Assembly (NCBI RefSeq): GCF_900156425.1
Contig: NZ_FTNO01000008.1
Coordinates: 62,001-126,000 of the forward strand
Length of the DNA stretch: 64,000 nt
Source: Haladaptatus litoreus
GTDB lineage: Archaea; Halobacteriota; Halobacteria; Halobacteriales; Haladaptataceae
Direction of reading: 5' to 3'
Under the pieces are notes generated by a model, which did not search any database, was not told the DNA's origin, and worked only from the letters and a program-made list of their open reading frames with translations. Made by a program: the position numbers and the translations under genes. Positions 34,872 to 43,303 of this stretch are shown piece by piece (positions within the stretch are counted from its first letter, which is position 1; every line of letters starts with the position of its first letter).

Positions 34872-34967
34872 CTTTTTGCCCGTAACTACTGCTTTCAGGT
34901 ACTTTTCAGTCACACAATTTTTGGCTACAATGCGTCGCTACAGCTTCGAAAACTCACTAGGAGTAGG

Positions 34968-35378
34968 TCAGCGCTCAGGGCGAGGTGCAGCCTGATACCG
35001 CTCGATCGTATCAGACTTCTCTACGCGAGCATATACCGTCTGCAACGTTTCTTCGGCACGTAGCAACCCGTGTTCGCCGAGAAACGCTCGTCCCTCATCA
35101 CTGAGTCCGTAGAACTTGTATGGGAGATCATTCTGCCGTTGCTCGTCAGCGAGAAACACCTCTTCGACGATCCCCACATCAACGAGTTGCTGGAGGTGCT
35201 GACGGATCGTCGTCTGGCTCTTGCTTGGATTCACATAATCCAGTTCTTTCAGCGTTGGAAGCTGTGATGGGTGTCCGAGGATGTCCTGGATGAGCGAGAA
35301 CCGCGTTTCTTGGGTGACAACGTTCAACCGTTTTCGAACGTTGTCGAGGTTGGATGACGTGTGGCCAGACGTACTCAT
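34968..35378 (-). CDS. Winged-helix regulator (PhiH1/ArsR-like)
   Basis: 136 residues from ATG 35378 (MSTSGHTSSNLDNVRKRLNV). HTH: RFSLIQDILGHPSQLPTLKE, then SKSQTTIRQHLQQLVDVGIV and a wing KFYGLSDEGRAFLGEHGLL. Cytoplasmic DNA-binding protein; the family includes halophage-type repressors. It is divergent from the 35483 gene, which it may control. The frame extends to 35405 without support. Confidence 0.75.
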   Translation of the reverse strand: MSTSGHTSSNLDNVRKRLNVVTQETRFSLIQDILGHPSQLPTLKELDYVNPSKSQTTIRQHLQQLVDVGIVEEVFLADEQRQNDLPYKFYGLSDEGRAFLGEHGLLRAEETLQTVYARVEKSDTIERYQAAPRPER

Positions 35379-35482
35379 ACCACTTTCTTCGAGTAGTGCG
35401 TGCAAAAGCGTTTCGCCGAAATACGAATCGGCTCATTACGATGCAGTTCCTGATGAAGTCGATGCATTGATACTCAGCGATT

Positions 35483-36076
35483 GTGAGTACGAAGACAATG
35501 AGTACGGAGGAACCGACTATCGAGGAATTTGCAGAGAAAGCCGAGGAGTATCTGCACGATACTTCACTCACTCCGCAGGAATATGAAGACCTCAAACATA
35601 GTGTTGCAGAGCTCTCGCCGATTTTCACAAACGAGTCTTCCTACTTCGTTCTCGGTAGCTACGGTCGCCCGGAGATATACCGGCTTCAGTTGGTTAAGGA
35701 TCGTCTCAACCGACGGAGCGATACCTACGCATTTCTCATGGTGGATATCCGGAGTGAATGGGTCAACACCTATGTCAAATTCCGACTTCTAGCGGACTAT
35801 ACCGACTACATTGTCGGTATCACCGAGCACGACCGTGGTGGTTTTCTTGTCGAACAGGGATACTTCACTGCTCTGGAGTCCTACTTCACGAAGACGCGAG
35901 TTTTCAAGCGCGAATATTCCACTCTGGATTCCGATACAGTCGATACGAACGTCGATTCCGAGAAGCCATACAGTGGGATGCAGACTGCAATCTTCGACAT
36001 GCTAAACGATGCAGGCCGCCTGTGTATCTGGCAGACTGAGGACGACCTTTTGGAGTGTGCTGAAGGACTCCCCTAG
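35483..36076 (+). CDS. Conserved plasmid-type protein, unknown function
   Basis: 197 residues with GTG start, or 192 from ATG 35498. Mixed alpha/beta, soluble: PTIEEFAEKAEEYLHDTSLT, a central RSEWVNTYVKFRLLADYTDY and GRLCIWQTEDDLLECAEG at the end. No motif recognised. It lies between orc1/wHTH and the par operon and ends one base before the 36077 stop on the other strand. The position suggests a maintenance-related role; unproven. Confidence 0.6.
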   Translation: MSTKTMSTEEPTIEEFAEKAEEYLHDTSLTPQEYEDLKHSVAELSPIFTNESSYFVLGSYGRPEIYRLQLVKDRLNRRSDTYAFLMVDIRSEWVNTYVKFRLLADYTDYIVGITEHDRGGFLVEQGYFTALESYFTKTRVFKREYSTLDSDTVDTNVDSEKPYSGMQTAIFDMLNDAGRLCIWQTEDDLLECAEGLP

Positions 36077-36481
36077 CTACTGCTCTTCGTCGATACCACG
36101 TGCGTCAAGGACCAACCGTGCCATCTTTTCGGGATTGTCCGCCGCTAACCGAACCATTGCATCGTGAACCTCACGACTCTCGTGATTCCGAACGCCTGCG
36201 TCTCGCAACTCTCGCGTCATCTCGAGATCACGTGCATCTTCGAACTCCTGCCACGACTCTTCGCGTGCGTAGATACTCCGTCGCAGGTCTGGGGAAAACT
36301 CGAATGCAGGCGTTTTTCGTGGATCTTCTGGCTCTTCCGATGTCTGAGATTCGTACGAGTCGTACGATTCGCTCGATGTTTGCGATTCGCCAGAATTGCT
36401 CGAATCGGACGAACTGTCCGAAGTTGGTGTCTTCTCTGCTTCCTCGTTGATTGCGTTTTCAAGATCGTCAAATGCCGTCAT
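36077..36481 (-). CDS. Ser-rich partner of ParA (probable segregation adaptor)
   Basis: 134 residues. Residues 18-50 are a Ser/Asp/Glu linker with three-residue periodicity (SDSSSDSSNSGESQTSSE), encoded by a 9-bp repeat array. Residues 60-134 are helical: PDLRRSIYAREESWQEFEDA, EVHDAMVRLAADNPEKMARL. It overlaps ParA by 4 bp (36478-36481), the usual parA-parB arrangement. It has no ParB fold visible. It probably links ParA to the centromere; inference from position and size. Confidence 0.65.
   Translation of the reverse strand: MTAFDDLENAINEEAEKTPTSDSSSDSSNSGESQTSSESYDSYESQTSEEPEDPRKTPAFEFSPDLRRSIYAREESWQEFEDARDLEMTRELRDAGVRNHESREVHDAMVRLAADNPEKMARLVLDARGIDEEQ
36339..36428. repeat. Nine-bp tandem repeat inside the partner gene
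   Basis: Ten consecutive 9-mers of the GAATCGTAC type, for example GATTCGTAC, GAGTCGTAC, GATTCGCTC, GAATCGGAC, in exact 9-bp register. They encode the Ser-rich linker on the minus strand. The consensus is the same as in the array upstream of ParA (37373-37878). Confidence 0.75.
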
Positions 36482-37359
36482 TCGTGTACCACCTCCCCTC
36501 GCTCAACGATTTGAGCGAGTTCATCGTAGGCTTCGAGTTGGTCGCAGGTCTCATCGTAATCTCGAAGTGGAACACCTTCATCGTGTGCACGGTCGATCGC
36601 CGCTCGGTGACGAATCCCGGGCAAATTCCCGTTTTGCTTTCCGTTGTCAATCGCGTCCCACTCATCATCGGTTACTCGTGCATAGTTCGGCACGAGCCTT
36701 GATACACCATCACGGCTGTTGATCTCCTTGAGGAGCGACCGGTCACGGGTATCTTGGTCGATACGATCTTGTAAGTCCGTGGGTGTGATCGCGAGGATGT
36801 TTAACTCAAAGTACTGCCGTGCTTCTTGTACGAGCCGTTGAACAGTGCTGGAGAGCCCGCTTTCGTATCCGCTCTCCGCACGAAGGGGGATGATAATGTT
36901 CCCTGTTGCGTACATGGCGTTGTCGTTCAACTTTCCGCGATTTGCAGGACAGTCGACTACAATGTACTCGTACTCGTCCCCAAGCAACGGACTGATGAGA
37001 TTCTCCTTGAGTCGTGTCGTTCCCATCGTCGCTTCCTTTAGGCCACTCTGCACGTCTTCGAGCTGTACGTGGGCGGGGAAAATATCGAGCCCGTGGCTTA
37101 CTGTTTGAATGTATTGCGTTGGGTCCTCACCGTTGATGAGAACGGCTTCGGCGTGATTCTCTTCGGCACTATACTGATCCGCGAATCCGAGATTCTGACT
37201 CATGTGGCCGTTGTCGTCAAGATCGACAACGAGAGCTGAGCCGTTTCGATGAGCTAACTCACGAGCAAGGTTAATCGCCGTCGTTGTCTTTCCGAACCCG
37301 CCTTTGAGCACGCCGACAGAAACGGCGCGCGGTTCTCCGCTGTTGTGTTCTTCTGCCAT
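36478..37359 (-). CDS. ParA/Soj-type partition ATPase
   Basis: 293 residues. Deviant Walker A VGVLKGGFGKTTTAINLARE (near 16), A' and B motifs SALVVDLDDNGHMSQNLG and YIVVDCPANRGKLNDNAMYA. This is the ParA/MinD ATPase that drives plasmid DNA segregation over the nucleoid. It overlaps the downstream partner gene by 4 bp, and the 9-bp repeat region starts 14 bp before its ATG, so the array may also act as its operator. Full family length. Confidence 0.9.
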   Translation of the reverse strand: MAEEHNSGEPRAVSVGVLKGGFGKTTTAINLARELAHRNGSALVVDLDDNGHMSQNLGFADQYSAEENHAEAVLINGEDPTQYIQTVSHGLDIFPAHVQLEDVQSGLKEATMGTTRLKENLISPLLGDEYEYIVVDCPANRGKLNDNAMYATGNIIIPLRAESGYESGLSSTVQRLVQEARQYFELNILAITPTDLQDRIDQDTRDRSLLKEINSRDGVSRLVPNYARVTDDEWDAIDNGKQNGNLPGIRHRAAIDRAHDEGVPLRDYDETCDQLEAYDELAQIVERGEVVHE

Positions 37360-37372
37360 GATTGATCCTCTT

Positions 37373-37878
37373 GTACACTACGAACTTTACGAATCGTAAG
37401 AATCGCAGACATCCTCCGAATCTCGAAGTTCGTAAACTTCGTGAGTGCCTCTGCCCCAATCATTTTATCGTGAATGTATAAACATTACGTGCGAACTGTG
37501 CGAATCGTACGCATCGTAAAAATCGAGCGAATCGCAAACATCGTACGAATTCCATAGTACGAGGCTTTCTATCGATTGCTTAGAGGATAAGAAACAAAGC
37601 TAACCGAGCGAATTCTACGGTTCGAACGAATCGTGAACATCCTGAGAATCTTGAACTTCGTAAATATCGGTGGTGGCGAGACTCCAATCAACTCTCCGAA
37701 TTCTCTGATCGTCGTGTGCGAACTGTACGAATCGTACAATTCGTACGAATCGCAAACGTCGGACGAGTTTCAGTACAAAACCTTCTGTCGTCGGTTCAGA
37801 GACCGAGAAACACAGCTATTCCACCGAAATCCTTGATTGTACGAATCGTAAACATCGCACGAACTTTTAACATCGCAA
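37373..37878. repeat. Probable centromere: arrays of 9-bp repeats in ~227-bp units
   Basis: Five blocks of tandem 9-mers (consensus GAATCGTAC, variants ACATCGTAA and GAACTGTAC) begin at 37382, 37493, 37610, 37720 and 37834, about 110 bp apart. Blocks 1, 3 and 5 and blocks 2 and 4 resemble each other, with related spacer DNA. The array is therefore built of about 2.2 copies of a ~227-bp unit. It lies directly upstream of ParA. Centromere and ParA operator roles are inferred. Confidence 0.8.
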
Positions 37879-37944
37879 GCGGCGTTGTACCAAAACTCAT
37901 TCTAGAAGTGTGGTGATAATGTAGAGGCATCATCCAAAGGGATG

Positions 37945-38244
37945 CTAGTCCGCGCGAAGTCGCGATAGTTGTGCCATAACAGAGTCCGTCCATATCTCTA
38001 GTTCCTGTTGTAGCCACTCTGTGGTTTCTGCGAGTGGTTGAGCGACGTGGAGATATTTGACGCCACCACTGGAGACGATGCGCGGATATCGAGTGACTAA
38101 GTCCTGTTCGTATAGCGGTTGCAGTTGCTTCCCAATTGTACTCTGATCGCGGCCGAGAATTTCAGCGATCGTGCTGCGTGGATAATCGAGAACGGTGAGA
38201 TATACACGGAATGCTGCTTTATGAACTCTACAGACCGTGGCCAT
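37945..38244 (-). CDS. Winged-helix (TrmB/MarR-like) regulator
   Basis: 99 residues from ATG 38244 (MATVCRVHKAAFRVYLTVLD). HTH: YPRSTIAEILGRDQSTIGKQ, then LQPLYEQDLVTRYPRIVSSG and a wing. Starts 20 bp after the stop of the VOC gene at 38264. The frame further upstream overlaps that gene, so the internal start is preferred. Probably regulates neighbouring genes; no operator recognised. Confidence 0.65.
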   Translation of the reverse strand: MATVCRVHKAAFRVYLTVLDYPRSTIAEILGRDQSTIGKQLQPLYEQDLVTRYPRIVSSGGVKYLHVAQPLAETTEWLQQELEIWTDSVMAQLSRLRAD

Positions 38245-38263
38245 TGTCTCCGTGAGTTCCAAC

Positions 38264-38824
38264 TCAGTCTGAATGATCGGGTCTGGATGTCCACGAGGGT
38301 GCGGGCCCGTACAGCTGCTCGTTGGTATCGTCAGCGTAGGGCATTTTTTCAGGTGCTTCAAGAAGTTCGAGATACAGTCCCCACTCCACTCGACAATAGA
38401 TGTAGGTCAAGCCCGCCGTTGGTCCATCCTCGTTTGTTTGTGGCCCGTCAAGCATCGTAACGTCATCCCGGTCAGCCAACTCATGGATTGCCACATCGAG
38501 ATCGTCGACGTGGAGCGCAAGATGCATCGCTCCAATGTCGGAATTCTTCGGAGGTGTTTCGTCTTGGTCGGGCGCGTCCCACTCAAAGAGTTCAAGATTC
38601 AGTGTTGGCCCACAGCGCAACATCGCAAGGGAGGCAGTCGCATCTGGATGCACATCGAGTCGGCGCTCCATCGAATCTCCGTCTGGATCACCAAACGGCC
38701 CCTTTCGGTACAGCACGTCGCAGTCGATGGCATCAACAAAGAACTCAACGGCTTGGTCGAGATCAGGAACGGTTAGCCCAATATGGTGGACGTTTTGTGC
38801 CGTCAATGGATGGTTAGTACCCAT
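38264..38824 (-). CDS. VOC (glyoxalase/dioxygenase fold) protein
   Basis: 186 residues from ATG 38824 (MGTNHPLTAQNVHHIGLTVP). Two beta-alpha-beta-beta-beta modules: VPDLDQAVEFFVDAIDCDVL and DIGAMHLALHVDDLDVAIHE, then CRVEWGLYLELLEAPEKMPY. Metal-ligand candidates H12, E104 area and H127 and the late glutamate are compatible with a metal-bound enzyme. Substrate unknown. Upstream residues to 38881 lack family support. It sits between a methyltransferase and a regulator on the same strand. Confidence 0.75.
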   Translation of the reverse strand: MGTNHPLTAQNVHHIGLTVPDLDQAVEFFVDAIDCDVLYRKGPFGDPDGDSMERRLDVHPDATASLAMLRCGPTLNLELFEWDAPDQDETPPKNSDIGAMHLALHVDDLDVAIHELADRDDVTMLDGPQTNEDGPTAGLTYIYCRVEWGLYLELLEAPEKMPYADDTNEQLYGPAPSWTSRPDHSD

Positions 38825-38855
38825 ATCGTAGGGTTCAGACGGCAGCGACAAGAGG

Positions 38856-39638
38856 TTACTTTTCGAGGAGAACGATACCATCTCCCAGTGAATTAACTGG
38901 TTCTGCTAAGAGGACGTCGAACCCAACGCTATGAGCGTGGTCAACAAGCCAATCTCTACTAATTAGGTATTCATCGTCACGAGTGCGGACATTGTCACCA
39001 GCCTCTAACTCGTGGTCGCGCGAGAACTCGCCAACCTCTTGTGCGTGTTCGATAGCGGCTGAATTGATCCCGTCAAGCGCGGACCAGAACGTAGACGCAA
39101 ACGCCTCAACGCCTCGATGTGCCCATCGGGTTTGAATCTCGCGAGCGGCAGCCGTATCACGCGCGTTATTCTTCAAGAATGTCTCTGCGATGCAGATATG
39201 ACCACCTTCAGGAAGGGCCGTATAGCACTCTTCAAGAAAGTCTACTTTCTGTTGGAGTGGATCGGGGATATGGTGGAAGGAGTATAGCAGCACCACCATT
39301 TCGGGGAGTGTGGTGACGGTTTTTACGTACTCGGTCATGTCGGCTGTTTCAAACGTGAGGTTTGAAAGTCCGAGTTTGTCGGCGTTCGTCCGCGAGACCT
39401 CGACGACAGTTTCTCGGTTATCAATGCCAAGTACCTCAGTTGCTGGCGTTTCTTCAGTGAGTCGGATAGCGGTCTGCCCTGTCCCAGATCCCATCTCTAC
39501 AATTCGATTAGGAGCCGCATGTGAGACCAGCTCTACAACGTTATCCTGCAATGCTAAATAGTACGATGTCTGGCCGAGGTATTTCTCGAACGTTTCGTCA
39601 GTGGTGTAGAAGCTCGGCGTACTGTCGTAGTCACCCAT
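38856..39638 (-). CDS. Class I SAM-dependent methyltransferase
   Basis: 260 residues. Motif I IVEMGSGTGQTAIRLTEETP, then ATEVLGIDNRETVVEVS (motif II), LTFETADMTEYVKTVTTLPE, LLYSFHHIPDPLQQ (motif III) and LPEGGHICIAETFLKN. SAM-dependent transfer of a methyl group; acceptor unknown. Separated by 31 bp from the VOC gene downstream, with which it may be co-transcribed. Confidence 0.8.
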   Translation of the reverse strand: MGDYDSTPSFYTTDETFEKYLGQTSYYLALQDNVVELVSHAAPNRIVEMGSGTGQTAIRLTEETPATEVLGIDNRETVVEVSRTNADKLGLSNLTFETADMTEYVKTVTTLPEMVVLLYSFHHIPDPLQQKVDFLEECYTALPEGGHICIAETFLKNNARDTAAAREIQTRWAHRGVEAFASTFWSALDGINSAAIEHAQEVGEFSRDHELEAGDNVRTRDDEYLISRDWLVDHAHSVGFDVLLAEPVNSLGDGIVLLEK

Positions 39639-39715
39639 CGATCTGCCCTCGCAGTTTGGAGCCGAACTGTTTCAGGACAAGCATAGTAATCATCGATCGC
39701 ATTGTTGAATGCAAT

Positions 39716-41146
39716 CTATTCTACTGGAGTATAACAGATTCGGTAGCCGGGATAATCGGGTGCGCGAATTGTGTAGAGGTAACCGGTGTAGTCCTCTCCA
39801 TGGATCGGCGCTAACTCGGGGCGCTCGTCGGCCGCAAAGTAGTCTGGCGTGTTCGAAACGGAGTCCCAGAGGTCGTCGTCTTCCCCGATAAACTGCTGGC
39901 AGTTAACACCAACGTGATCAACTTTATCGACAATACCGAACTGGAGGTCGCCAACACCATGGGTATAGCGCGTAAGAGAGATGCTTTGAGTCTCCGACGA
40001 ATAATGGGCTAACTCGTTCGGCCACGTGAGTCGATAATAAATTGTAAGGCTCTCACCTGGTGGGAGCGGCTGTGGAAACAGGAATTCTATTTTCTGTTCA
40101 AATGACGGCTGTTGATCGGTGAGCGTATTGATTTCCAACCGCTGGCCATCACGATCATTCAAATGCGCGATGGGATCCATGTCCTCGAACCGAATTTTGT
40201 TCTCGCCGCTCTCTTTGTGAACCACAGCATTTGTTGGGTTTGTCCCGACGTTCTCGATCGTCACCCAGCGGAAGCTGTTCCACTCGTTGGCTGGCCGGTC
40301 CAGAAAGTCAATCCGCTTCAACTGCCGATAGAAGTGGGAGTGATCGATCAACTGTGGGTCGTCGTTTTCTAAGCTCCATGACGTTGAGATTCGGTCGCGG
40401 CGCAATCGAAGCACTGCTTCATCTACGCTGTCAGTTGAGGCGTACGTCCCGCTTTGCTCAGTTACAACTCGATTTGCGACGATTTCCGTAACTTGGTGCA
40501 GAAGATTCGCGTGCTGTAGGCCTTTCTCTGTCAGAATGAGATGGTCGTCTTCACATCGGAGTGCATTGTGGTCGGTAAAGCGGTCGATAATCTGCCGAAT
40601 TTGGCGGTTTGACGTTGTTTTCCCCATCGTTTGGAGGCGATTTTCGACGTCACGAGTGACCGTCTCGACCTTCGCAGACTGTGACTCACTGCGGTGGCCA
40701 CCTGGAGCACTCCTCGCGGCCACCGAATCCAATAGGAAAAACGGTGCAACGCTCCGTGAACCGGACAAGGGCACGAGGCATGCCTTAATTTGCGCTTTGT
40801 CAGTTGCAGATGTCCAATCAATAGTATCTAACTCAATTCCTAGCTCTTGGAGTGTCTTGACAGCACGGTCGAGAATTTCACTGCCAGTGTCTGTGAGTCG
40901 ATAGCCGTGGTCAGAGTGCTCGATCAGGGCTACATCAGCAGTTTCGAGCGCTAACGATTGGAAATGGCTTGAAATAGTCGATTGATCTCGATTGATGGCA
41001 GCCGCAATCTCTGTTTGAGTTGTTGCGGCACCAGTGTCGATGAGAACGAGTGCGGGGAGCGTTGTTGGAGTGACTGTGCGGAGGATTTTGCCGGCGGTCG
41101 TGAGTACGGGTGTTGGCCAATCTCGACCAGGGAGGCGGGAAAGCAT
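39716..41146 (-). CDS. Large HTH regulator with beta-rich C-terminal domain
   Basis: 476 residues from ATG 41146 (MLSRLPGRDWPTPVLTTAGK). An N-terminal winged helix (about 25-90: TTQTEIAAAINRDQSTISSH, then FQSLALETADVALIEHS) is followed by a second HTH-like region (about 165-240). The C-terminal 180 residues are beta-rich (FRWVTIENVGTNPTNAVVHK and PPGESLTIYYRLTWPNEL). Probably a sensor-regulator; its ligand is unknown. An inverted repeat and two half sites lie directly upstream. Confidence 0.65.
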   Translation of the reverse strand: MLSRLPGRDWPTPVLTTAGKILRTVTPTTLPALVLIDTGAATTQTEIAAAINRDQSTISSHFQSLALETADVALIEHSDHGYRLTDTGSEILDRAVKTLQELGIELDTIDWTSATDKAQIKACLVPLSGSRSVAPFFLLDSVAARSAPGGHRSESQSAKVETVTRDVENRLQTMGKTTSNRQIRQIIDRFTDHNALRCEDDHLILTEKGLQHANLLHQVTEIVANRVVTEQSGTYASTDSVDEAVLRLRRDRISTSWSLENDDPQLIDHSHFYRQLKRIDFLDRPANEWNSFRWVTIENVGTNPTNAVVHKESGENKIRFEDMDPIAHLNDRDGQRLEINTLTDQQPSFEQKIEFLFPQPLPPGESLTIYYRLTWPNELAHYSSETQSISLTRYTHGVGDLQFGIVDKVDHVGVNCQQFIGEDDDLWDSVSNTPDYFAADERPELAPIHGEDYTGYLYTIRAPDYPGYRICYTPVE

Positions 41147-41159
41147 GGTGTAGTGGATA

Positions 41160-41233
41160 GTTATGGATGTAATATAGCCCGACGTAAGCGTTATGGATAT
41201 AATATTATCTCGTATGGATATAGAATATCCATA
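41160..41233. promoter_or_regulatory. Operator-like TATGGATAT sites before the 39716 gene
   Basis: Perfect inverted repeat TATGGATAT-AGA-ATATCCATA at 41213-41233. Two direct half sites, TTATGGATGTAATAT (41161) and TTATGGATATAATAT (41191), are exactly 30 bp apart. All lie within 90 bp of the start codon; autoregulation is inferred. Confidence 0.6.
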
Positions 41234-41699
41234 TCCCAAACACTTAATTCAATATTGGGATGATAGAGGAATGTGATGGGCCACCCCGAAACGGAGAACG
41301 ATCCCACTCAGATTCTTCCTAGAGTTGGTGGTGGTTCTGACGACCTCGTTGTCAATGCGAGAGATAGAAAACATCAGTCGCAGAGGCTCGCTTTGCATCA
41401 CTGGACGGTGATAAATGCTTGTTCAGCCAAAGGTGTTCTCGCACTAGTTGAGAGACTTGCAGTTACGCGAGCCGAATTCCAGAGCCAAGAAATGACAGCC
41501 ACGCCAGAGGTCATTTCCCGACCCAATAGCCAGAAGACATCGTCGTATGGTTCCAGACAGACGACGCATGTCAATCGCATGGCTCTTGGGTCAATTGCCG
41601 CCGGTACGCAAATTAGCGAACGTCCGTGGGTCCAATCACTCGTTCGCAGGCGTACCGGCCACCTCTGGCACAGAACACATCCAAGTAGTACACTTAGCT
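41234..41699. other. Gap without a supported gene
   Basis: Open frames here on both strands have no recognisable content. It separates the 39716 regulator from the second maintenance module. Confidence 0.4.
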
Positions 41700-42122
41700 A
41701 TGTCCCAGAGCAAACGCAACTTAGACACCAGTTCTTGTAAAGCTTCCCCGCTGTCCGACACGCAATGCCGGCTAAATCAGTGGGCAAAATCTCCAGAGCA
41801 GCATCATCCGAATTCGTCGTCGACGGACCATTCCACATCCTCCCCACGTCTCTCAAAGCGCATATCCTCACTGACGACCGCCAACAAACTCAAGCAGCAT
41901 CCGTATCGTGACCCAGAGAAATTACAGCCTGTCTACGAGCAGGCAGGAACAATCACTGGCACCGCTGCCCACTTCGACGTGTCACCGACGACGGCTCGCC
42001 TGTGGTTGATTCAGTGCGAGATTTATGATCCCGAACGAGAGGGACTGTCATCGGTTGCGAATCGGTTGGAAGAGCTATTACCTGAGGATCTAGGACTCCC
42101 ACCATTGGGGGATCACCAATGA
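41700..42122 (+). CDS. HTH protein of the second maintenance module
   Basis: 140 residues from ATG 41700 (MSQSKRNLDTSSCKASPLSD). The disordered, Ser-rich first 65 residues are followed by a homeodomain-like HTH: KLQPVYEQAGTITGTAAHFD, then VSPTTARLWLIQCEIYDPER. The frame is open from 41547, but that part is not protein-like. It is followed by a tiny frame and a GGAGGTGA ribosome-binding site (42137) for the 42151 gene, so co-transcription is likely. Confidence 0.6.
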   Translation: MSQSKRNLDTSSCKASPLSDTQCRLNQWAKSPEQHHPNSSSTDHSTSSPRLSKRISSLTTANKLKQHPYRDPEKLQPVYEQAGTITGTAAHFDVSPTTARLWLIQCEIYDPEREGLSSVANRLEELLPEDLGLPPLGDHQ

Positions 42123-42150
42123 GCACGACGGATTTCGGAGGTGACCACTG

Positions 42151-42987
42151 ATGGCTCCCGAATTGACGTCTGAGAACGATAACGAGAATTCGATCACGGA
42201 TGACGATGTACCCCCCTCGATAGAGATCGACAGGGCCGAGCCGAGCGTATCGAATGCGAATACGGCTGAGCAGGAGCTCCCAAGCCGGGAAACGATGTGG
42301 GCAGTCATCCAGCAGCAGGCCAAGCAGATTGACACGCTGGAAGAGCAGGTGGAGACGTTAGAGCACGATCGTGAGACTGCCAAGAAGAAACGGGCACACG
42401 ATCGGAGCCGCCTGAGTGCACTCGAGGAAACAACCGACGAGATACAGGACGACGTCGATGATCTTGTGGATCTTGAAGAGAAGAACGCTCGGACACGGGC
42501 GTCTATAACACGAATCATCAACCTTGTGCGCGACTACGAGAGTGCAGACGGAGTGGATGATGAGTCGGATAATCTGGCCGCGGAAGCGTCTAACGTTGGC
42601 CGGCAACTCTTCGAGACGGTTCAACGCTCCGAACAGAATACCGAGCTCATGAACTTCCGCGAGAAGCGCGTAGAGAGCCAGCAAATCGAAGACAAGTATC
42701 TTGCTGTGCTGGAAGCGGGACAGAAGCTTGCGGCGGAAAACGAGACGATGATTGTCCGGATGAATTATCGAAAAGTCGCAACGCACTACGGGTGTGCGTA
42801 CAAAAACGACGGCTATCGGGTGATGGAAGAGATGGCCGAGCGTGTGCCCGGTGTGACCTACAAGGAGTCGAAGAACCTTGGACCAGAAACAATGGGTGTT
42901 GGCGGTCGTCATATCGAGATCTCGTTCGCTCATCCCGACCTTGCCGGATGGATGCGAGCCCACGAAGCTGACACAGGAGGGAAGTAA
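42151..42987 (+). CDS. Coiled-coil/winged-helix plasmid protein
   Basis: 278 residues. An acidic N-terminus (1-45) is followed by a long coiled coil (about 50-125: QQQAKQIDTLEEQVETLEHD and onward). The C-terminal domain (about 165-275) has MIVRMNYRKVATHYGCAYKN, then DGYRVMEEMAERVPGVTYKE and GGRHIEISFAHPDLAGWMRA. A winged helix is likely. A strong GGAGGTGA site precedes the ATG. Fragments of the same family occur at 11933 and 24756. The structured element begins 15 bp after its stop. Confidence 0.7.
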   Translation: MAPELTSENDNENSITDDDVPPSIEIDRAEPSVSNANTAEQELPSRETMWAVIQQQAKQIDTLEEQVETLEHDRETAKKKRAHDRSRLSALEETTDEIQDDVDDLVDLEEKNARTRASITRIINLVRDYESADGVDDESDNLAAEASNVGRQLFETVQRSEQNTELMNFREKRVESQQIEDKYLAVLEAGQKLAAENETMIVRMNYRKVATHYGCAYKNDGYRVMEEMAERVPGVTYKESKNLGPETMGVGGRHIEISFAHPDLAGWMRAHEADTGGK

Positions 42988-43001
42988 CCACGAAAGAGCG
43001 G

Positions 43002-43198
43002 ATTATAACGTTGTAATCATGGGGGTTCGCAGAACCCCCCTTTGTGGCGGCCCCACCGCAAGAGATTCACACCGGTTTGCCGGTGACATACGGTGGGAAC
43101 GGTTGTACGGCTACTGTGGAGTGCGTCTATTTCTGCGTCTATTTCTGCGAAACGAGGGGGGTTGTCTCGGCCAACCCCCCTTATTACAACGTTGTAAT
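43002..43198. repeat. Structured palindrome/hairpin element, copy 2
   Basis: Parts in order: ATTATAACGTTGTAAT (43002-43017); hairpin GGGGGTTC-GCA-GAACCCCC (43021-43039); hairpin CACCGG-TTTG-CCGGTG (43070-43085). Then two 12-mers GCGTCTATTTCT (43123-43146), hairpin GGGGGGTTG-(7)-CAACCCCCC (43156-43180) and the perfect palindrome ATTACAACGTTGTAAT (43183-43198). Same order as 12049-12256. No coding potential. Confidence 0.8.
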
Positions 43199-43303
43199 CG
43201 ATCGCGCCCATTCGCCCCACACAACCCAGCTACCGATCTCGTCTTCGTCTGTAAAAGGGGTGAACGACATGATCCGAGGTAGTTGAATGGAACCTGCGCT
43301 GAG

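Noticed and set aside
37373..37878. CRISPR array
   Set aside because: Repeats are 9 bp and contiguous without unique spacers of constant size; no cas genes are present.
41273..41740. 155-residue open frame upstream of the HTH gene
   Set aside because: No recognisable domain and it overlaps the better-supported start at 41700 in another frame.
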